From: Anaerolineales bacterium UBA6663
GTDB taxonomy: Bacteria; Chloroflexota; Anaerolineae; Anaerolineales; UBA6663
DNA: 9,477 nt
Assembly: GCA_002455335.1 (NCBI GenBank)
Contig: DKKP01000057.1
Span: 1-9,477, forward strand
Direction of reading: 5' to 3'
The notes under the pieces were generated by a model. It did no database searches. It saw only the letters and a program-made list of their open reading frames with translations, and was not told the DNA's origin. A program made the position numbers and the translations under genes. Below are positions 4,603-9,477 of the stretch, one piece after another (position 1 is the stretch's first letter; each line of letters starts with the position of its first letter).

Positions 4603-6945
4603 TTAACGGGTGACGCTGGGCGCCCAACGGCTGGTTGGCTCGGGCTGCCAGATCGGAGAAGAACAACCGGCGTCCCCGGTCGCCCACAGCGGTGCCCGAT
4701 CCTCGGGGTGGGCGTAGACCTCGGGGCGCCCGGCGCCGATGAACGTGAAGGCATGGCCGGATTGCGCCCAGCGTAGGATGCCGCCGGTCAGATCGAAGAC
4801 GTTGATCAAGGTGCCATCGGCCGTGGAGACGATGTCGACTCGCGTGCTCGGCCAGACATTGCCGGCGCTCACCAGCGCGACGTAGCGGCCATCCGCCGAG
4901 ACCGAATAGTCGAAGATCGTCGAGCCCGCAAGGCGCAGCGATGGCAGCTCGACCGACTCACCGGTCGCCGGATCGGTACGCCACAACACAGGGTTTGGGA
5001 TGAAGTGGTCGGACATCGCGGGCCGCAGGATGCCGATCACCTCGTTGGTCTCGACGTTCCACTGGATCGACGCCCACGCCGGCGGGGCAGCGGTGCGCCA
5101 ACCGAACGCGGTGCTGCGCCACACGATGCGCCCGACAGGGTCAGTCGGCCCGGCGTAGATCGTCAGACGATACTCGATCGATCGATCGGCGGTCGTCGCC
5201 TGGCCGAGCACCGCGATCTCGCCGGTGCGGGGGTTGAAGCGCGCTTGCGCGGCCTCGCCCCAATCAGCCACCACGCGCCCACGCGCATCGACTACCTGCA
5301 TGTCTCGGAACACGCGCGCCTCGGTTTCGGACGAATCGGCAAGGCGAACCGAGAAGGCCTCGCCGCGCCACAGGTAGGTGACCACGGTGTTTTCCGAGTC
5401 GACCTGGGACGCCTCGATCGTCAGGTCGGTCTGCGTGAATGACTCGATCCCGAAGGTCACCGAGATCGACCGGCCGCCGACGTCGCGGTCGTTGATGACG
5501 AGGGCTCGGTCGCCCTGCCACGTCAGCGTAGCATCCGGACTGAGCTCCGCATCGATCCCCGGGAACCACCAAAGTTGGCGGGTTGCGCTGTCGACGAGGA
5601 GCGCGTGACCGCCGACCACCACGGGCTGGAAGCGGCCGTCATCCGAGAGCGCGCCAAGCTCAAACAGGCGCCCGGCGGATGTGCTACCCCAAGTGACGCG
5701 GGTCTCGCCTTGCGGATCGAGCACGTGCAGGCCTGTGGCGCAGGCGGTCCGCGCGATCCAGTCGGTACGCGTCAACTGACCGAGCAATTTGAGCACAAGC
5801 GCAGGGCCGAACACGGCCTCAAGCGTCGCATCAGGCGCCAGGCCGTTTGCCCTGGCCGTGGTGATCACCGCGTGCGCGACATCGGTTTCACGCTGCAACT
5901 GTTCCCAAAGGGCACGCTCGCTGACCGATCCGGGAGGGCCGAGCAAGGCGTTCAACCGGGGCAGGGCGCGCTCTGCTACGGTCGCGCGCGGTGCGCCTGT
6001 GTCGTTGAGCAATCCTGCGTCGGCCGGTTTCGGCTGGATCGTAGCGACCGACTCGGGCTCGAGGCCGAGCAACACGGCCGTCCGCGCGGTGAGCGCGCCA
6101 ACGACGATCTCGTTGGCCCCAGGGTTGGACTCGGGCGCCGGCGTGATGACGCCGCGGGCCAGCAGGGGCAATAACCGCAGCGCCAATCGCCGGCGATATT
6201 CCGCCAACGATTCCGGATCGGCCGGCCGACCGGCCATCGCCGGGGCCGTCAGGTCGGCCGGTGTCTCGCTGAAGGTCACGCCGACTCCGGCGAGCAGCCA
6301 GGAGCCGTGACGGGCGGGCAGGGTGCGCTCGCCCGCGCCCGGTACCGTACGGATGAAGGACAAACGCGCGGCCGCAGTGGTCGGGCAGCTCCAGAGGGCG
6401 CAGGCGCGTTCGGCGATCTCAGCAAGATAGGGGGCGATGTCGCGTTCGATGAAGACGCGATCGGAGGCCAGCACTTCGAGTTCGAGGCGCGGAAACGCGG
6501 TCAGCCAGATCCGGCTGTCTTCGATGGGCTCGACGGCGAGCAAGGTTCCTTCGGCGACCAGGGTCCGAGTCACTGTGAAACCCAGCTCCCGGCCGTCGAC
6601 GTCGGTCGCCGAGTACGCCAGCGTCGCCTGGATCCGGCCGTCGCCGACGTCGCTCAGGCCCTCGACCCGCAGTTGCCCGAGCGACCCGATGGCGTACGTG
6701 ATCGGCGTCAGGCGGGGCTCGGTCGCCGCGGCCGCGAGCACAGCCGCCTGGAGCTGGGCCTCGCGATTGATGGGCCACCAGACCAGGGCCAGGCCCACGA
6801 CGACGAGGGCGAGCGCCGAAAGGCCTCCGATCCACCACCCACGCGATGGCCTGGCCCGTGGCGCTGTCGCGCCCGGCTGCATCCACCAGGATGGATCTTC
6901 TGGCGCCTTTTCGTCGAGGATCTGCCAGTCAAGTGGGTCGGTCAT
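4603..6945 (-). CDS. Membrane-anchored beta-propeller-like protein, paralogue B
   Basis: This 780-residue protein is closely related to the 9348 gene. Layout: cytosolic tail MTDPLDWQILDE (1-12); Pro/Arg-rich linker with Arg30, Arg32 and Arg35; one transmembrane helix (about 38-57); REAQL (61-65), shared with its sister; beta-rich exported domain ending in CALWSC (Cys182, Cys187); conserved SWLLAG (215-220); helical segment GRPADPESLAEYRRR (239-253) through LNALLG and LTRTDW (391-396); then a propeller-like region (about 400-766) with SDDGR and SADGRY turns. RVFRDMQVVD (544-553) to RIVWRS (606-611) is strongly conserved with the sister gene. Cys402 and Cys761 are the other two of only four cysteines. 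An 11-residue tail follows the conserved IWQPE. The start ATG aligns exactly with the sister's; no strong ribosome-binding site is seen. Its start lies 60 bp after the 9348 gene's stop, in a likely operon. No catalytic motif is recognised, so the function is unknown. Confidence 0.88.
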   Translation of the reverse strand: MTDPLDWQILDEKAPEDPSWWMQPGATAPRARPSRGWWIGGLSALALVVVGLALVWWPINREAQLQAAVLAAAATEPRLTPITYAIGSLGQLRVEGLSDVGDGRIQATLAYSATDVDGRELGFTVTRTLVAEGTLLAVEPIEDSRIWLTAFPRLELEVLASDRVFIERDIAPYLAEIAERACALWSCPTTAAARLSFIRTVPGAGERTLPARHGSWLLAGVGVTFSETPADLTAPAMAGRPADPESLAEYRRRLALRLLPLLARGVITPAPESNPGANEIVVGALTARTAVLLGLEPESVATIQPKPADAGLLNDTGAPRATVAERALPRLNALLGPPGSVSERALWEQLQRETDVAHAVITTARANGLAPDATLEAVFGPALVLKLLGQLTRTDWIARTACATGLHVLDPQGETRVTWGSTSAGRLFELGALSDDGRFQPVVVGGHALLVDSATRQLWWFPGIDAELSPDATLTWQGDRALVINDRDVGGRSISVTFGIESFTQTDLTIEASQVDSENTVVTYLWRGEAFSVRLADSSETEARVFRDMQVVDARGRVVADWGEAAQARFNPRTGEIAVLGQATTADRSIEYRLTIYAGPTDPVGRIVWRSTAFGWRTAAPPAWASIQWNVETNEVIGILRPAMSDHFIPNPVLWRTDPATGESVELPSLRLAGSTIFDYSVSADGRYVALVSAGNVWPSTRVDIVSTADGTLINVFDLTGGILRWAQSGHAFTFIGAGRPEVYAHPEDRAPLWATGDAGCSSPIWQPEPTSRWAPSVTR

Positions 6946-7005
6946 GGCGGCTCGACAGTATTTGTAGCGCCGATCCCGGAGATTGCGGAATTAGCCGAGG
7001 TCGGT

Positions 7006-9348
7006 TCACCGGCCCGCCGGGCGCCAGATCACCCGGTCGCAGCCTCGCGTACCGACCTCCCAAAACGGCTCTTGTTCCTCGGGCGAGGCAAACAGGGCAA
7101 CCCGGTCTTCGCTGTGGATCGCAAGCGCCGAGCCATGGAGCGACCATTCGAGATAACCAACCGCTGCCTGCTTCAGCTGTCGGACGACAACGCCGTCGCT
7201 CAGCGTCAGGATCTCGGTGTGGAACTGGAGCGCGTCATCCGAGGAGCCCGTCAGGGCGAAGTACTGGCCATCCGCTGACACCGAAAACCACACGCCACCG
7301 GACGCGGTCTCGTTCGTAAGTGGCAACTCCGTGGCGGCCCCGGTGCGCGGATCCACCCGCCAGAGCAGCGGCTGCGATTGCCACCCCGGCGCTTCGGCAC
7401 GCGGGATCATGAAGCCAACGACTTCGTTCAGGGCCGTGTTCCAGTAAGCCGCCGCGAAGGCGGGCTCTGGCCGCAGCGTCCATCCGAACTGGCTGCTGCG
7501 CCAGACAACCCGACCGGCCCGATCGGTCGGGCTGGCGTAGATCGTCAGCCGGTACTCCGGCAGGCCCGTCGAGTCCTCGGAGAGGCTGAGCACGGCGACC
7601 TCGCCGGTGTTGAGGTTGAGGCTGGGATAGGCGGCGTTGCCCCAGTCCGCGATCAGGGACCCGGCGGCATCGACCACTTGCATGCTGCGAAAGACGCGCC
7701 CGTCGTTTTCGCTTGTGGTGTCCGCCAGGCGCAGAAAGACGTCGGCCCCATGCCATGGCAGGCTGAACGGGTCGTCGGTGGTCGCGGCCAGGCTGACATC
7801 AAAGGCGAGATGCCCGGGCGCGGTGTCGTCGACGGTCACGACGACGCTGGCGATGCCCAACTCGGGCGTATACCCGGCCAGCGTGCGTCGACCGACCCAG
7901 TACAGGTCCTGCAGGCCGGCCTCCTGATCGTCGGGTAGCGTCAGCCAGTGCAGCGTCCCGTCCGACGTGCGCAAGAACAGGGGCTGGTTCAGCAGGATCA
8001 ACGGCTGGAGGGCGCCGTCCGGAGAAAGCGGGTAGAGCCGGAGCACCTGCTCGGCGTTCTGCGTGTCCCAGGTGATGGATCGGGCGCCGTCGGCACCGTA
8101 GATATGCACGGCCTGTTGACACTGGATCTGCGCCGACCAGTCTGGGCGGGTGAGGGCGTCGAGCAACTCACGGGCTGTGGCCTGGCCAATGACGAGTTCG
8201 AAAGCGGCGGCGGGTGGCAAGTCGTTGCGGCGCGCCAGCCTGACGGCCAGCCGAACCACATCGACGGGCTCGGCGCTGATCGCCTGCCAGAGCTCGCGCT
8301 CCAACGGCGAGCCCGGCTCGCCCAGAAAGGCGTTCAGGCGCAGCAGAGCACGGGGGGCGAGCGTGGCCCGCCGGTCGGGCGAGCCCGTGATCAGGCCGAC
8401 ATCGTCAGGTGCCGGCAGCGCACTGGCGACGACCGCTGGCTCCAGACCCAGATGCGCGGCGGTTCGGGCGGCGAGGGCGCTGATCGAGATCGCCTGAGCC
8501 GACGAGGGTAGGGGGCGCCCCAGCGGCTCGGCCACGCTACGCGCCAGAAGATGGAGGACGCGTAGCCCAAGCATGCGTCGATAGACGTCGAGCGTTACTT
8601 CATCGGCGGGCACACCTGCGAGGTACGGGGCCGGGAACTGGGCGCTCGAAAGGAAGCGGGCCTCAACGGCGCCGGCCAACAGCCAGGAGCCCGCGACCGG
8701 CTCGAGCGCCTCGGCATGGTCGGGCTCGGGGGTGAGCACCGAGAAGTTCAAGGTGACCCGGGCGGTTTCCGGGCACGACCAGACCGCGCAGGCCGCTTGC
8801 GCAAGATCCTCAAGGTAAGGCTCGACCTCGGTGCCCAGAAAGTCGTGGTCGACGGGCAGGGCCTTGATCACGATCCGGCCGGCATCGTCAGCGTTGGCCA
8901 GCGTCGCAAGCGTGGGATGCTCCTGGGCCTCATCGCGCTGAAGCGTGGTGCCGACCGTGACGTAGTCGCGCTCGAGGCTGAAGCGCAGCGGCGTGCCGTC
9001 GAACAGGGTACTGGCATAGCTCAGGGTGGCATGGATCCGGCCGTCTGTATCCTGCAAGACGGTTTCGACGTCGAACGCCGAGGCCGAGCGGATGGCGTAC
9101 GGGATCGGGATCAGGCGTGGCTCCATGCCGGCCACGGTGGTGACGCTCGCCTCGAGCTGGGCCTCACGCGGGTTGGCGAGCAGCCAGGGCAAACTCAGCG
9201 CCGCGATCGCCAGGGCCGCGATCCCAAGACCGATCGCCGGCCAGCGGCGTTTGGGCGCTACGGGTGGAGGCGATGTTTCCGGCGCTGGGGGCTCCGGCTC
9301 GGCTGCCGGGTCATCGTCCAGGATCTGCCAGTCGAGAGGTTCGCTCAT
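7006..9348 (-). CDS. Membrane-anchored beta-propeller-like protein, paralogue A
   Basis: This 780-residue protein is the first gene of the tandem cluster in transcription order. Layout: cytosolic tail MSEPLDWQILDDD (1-13); acidic Pro/Glu-rich linker (14-32); KRR (33-35); one transmembrane helix (about 37-57); REAQLEASV (61-69); beta-rich exported domain with CAVWSC (Cys187, Cys192); SWLLAG (221-226); helical region GVPADEVTLDVYRRM (245-259) to LTRPDW (399-404); propeller-like region (about 405-776) with SPDGA (442-446), SADGQY (691-696), RVFRSMQVVD (551-560) and EYRLTIYASPTD (598-609). Cys410 and Cys770 complete the four-cysteine set, and IWRPAGR ends the protein. Topology is inferred as N-in, C-out from the basic residues before the helix. 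A GGAA lies 5 bases before the ATG, and a good promoter lies about 50 bp upstream. The family resembles WD40-like/TolB-type propellers only in repeat turns. No specific function can be assigned. Confidence 0.9.
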   Translation of the reverse strand: MSEPLDWQILDDDPAAEPEPPAPETSPPPVAPKRRWPAIGLGIAALAIAALSLPWLLANPREAQLEASVTTVAGMEPRLIPIPYAIRSASAFDVETVLQDTDGRIHATLSYASTLFDGTPLRFSLERDYVTVGTTLQRDEAQEHPTLATLANADDAGRIVIKALPVDHDFLGTEVEPYLEDLAQAACAVWSCPETARVTLNFSVLTPEPDHAEALEPVAGSWLLAGAVEARFLSSAQFPAPYLAGVPADEVTLDVYRRMLGLRVLHLLARSVAEPLGRPLPSSAQAISISALAARTAAHLGLEPAVVASALPAPDDVGLITGSPDRRATLAPRALLRLNAFLGEPGSPLERELWQAISAEPVDVVRLAVRLARRNDLPPAAAFELVIGQATARELLDALTRPDWSAQIQCQQAVHIYGADGARSITWDTQNAEQVLRLYPLSPDGALQPLILLNQPLFLRTSDGTLHWLTLPDDQEAGLQDLYWVGRRTLAGYTPELGIASVVVTVDDTAPGHLAFDVSLAATTDDPFSLPWHGADVFLRLADTTSENDGRVFRSMQVVDAAGSLIADWGNAAYPSLNLNTGEVAVLSLSEDSTGLPEYRLTIYASPTDRAGRVVWRSSQFGWTLRPEPAFAAAYWNTALNEVVGFMIPRAEAPGWQSQPLLWRVDPRTGAATELPLTNETASGGVWFSVSADGQYFALTGSSDDALQFHTEILTLSDGVVVRQLKQAAVGYLEWSLHGSALAIHSEDRVALFASPEEQEPFWEVGTRGCDRVIWRPAGR

Positions 9349-9399
9349 ACGGGTTCCGGCCCATCATCGGCCTGGATCTGCGCGCAAGGCTATCTGTTC

Positions 9400-9428
9400 A
9401 TCATAGGGTTGTTTCGAGCCTGGGGCAA
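9400..9428 (-). promoter_or_regulatory. Sigma-70-like promoter of the three-gene propeller cluster
   Basis: On the minus strand, TTGCCC (9423-9428) and TATGAT (9400-9405) are separated by exactly 17 bp. They match TTGACA at 4 of 6 and TATAAT at 5 of 6 positions. Transcription would start near 9393, leaving a leader of about 45 bases before the ATG at 9348. Six A residues in a row on the minus strand (9445-9450) would lie about 52-57 bp upstream of the start, where an UP element could contact the polymerase alpha subunit. Confidence 0.6.
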
Positions 9429-9450
9429 GCGAAACTCGATCCCCTTTTTT
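9422..9450 (+). terminator. Possible weak plus-strand terminator at the window edge
   Basis: GGGG (9422-9425) and CCCC (9441-9444) flank an inner CGA-AAC-TCG mini-stem and are followed directly by six T (9445-9450) on the plus strand. The stem is imperfect and no plus-strand gene precedes it. It might block antisense transcription, or the T/A run may simply be an UP element of the opposing promoter. Confidence 0.25.
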
Positions 9451-9477
9451 GTCGGCGGAAAGGCGGGTGCGCCGTGG

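Noticed and set aside
3989..4606. A 205-codon plus-strand open frame, with others at 5575-6174, 5789-6310, 7378-7938 and 7948-8511
   Set aside because: All lie antisense inside the three conserved large genes and have biased Arg/Ala/Ser/Gly compositions with no motifs; they are treated as shadows.
6307..7278. A 323-codon open frame on the plus strand
   Set aside because: It runs antisense across the start of one propeller gene, the gap, and the end of the next. Its product is Arg/Gly/Asp-rich and low in family-like features, as expected for a shadow in high-GC DNA, and the opposite strand carries conserved paralogues.

Overview
The window is GC-rich bacterial DNA, about two thirds G+C by eye, with dense G/C-ending codons. 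A Rex redox repressor sits beside an actin-like MreB paralogue, and the other genes are large, membrane-anchored, propeller-like proteins. This fits a Chloroflexota (Chloroflexales-like) genome best. That placement is an inference from gene style, not a demonstrated match.

Layout: (1) Positions 1-153 hold the 3' end of an unidentified plus-strand gene, followed by an intrinsic terminator (195-226). (2) An mreB-family gene runs on the plus strand from 356 to 1366. It appears to be transcribed from a TATAAT box only 6 bp before its ATG, so its mRNA is probably leaderless. (3) A perfect 20-bp stem hairpin (1375-1420) separates mreB from the convergent minus-strand genes and can serve both strands. 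(4) rex (2081-1443, minus strand) has a near-consensus Rex operator in its own upstream region (2143-2160), which suggests autorepression. (5) The rest of the window, 2221-9348, is three tandem paralogous minus-strand genes of 771, 780 and 780 codons, separated by only 60 and 66 bp. A good sigma-70-like promoter (TTGCCC-17 bp-TATGAT, 9400-9428) precedes the first one transcribed.

The three large proteins are the novel part. Each has a short cytosolic tail starting with an LDWxI motif, one transmembrane anchor with positive-inside flanking residues, and a large exported portion. That portion is a beta-rich domain with a CxxxxC motif, then a helical middle, then a C-terminal WD40-like/PD40-like beta-propeller. 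Each protein contains exactly four cysteines, at equivalent places in all three. I recognise no characterised family, so function is left open. Transcription order is 9348 gene, 6945 gene, 4536 gene, then rex. rex probably has its own regulated promoter but could also receive read-through.

No tRNA, rRNA, CRISPR array, insertion sequence or attachment site is visible. No gene-free stretch exceeds about 200 bp. Many long antisense open frames exist, but they look like shadows of high-GC genes.
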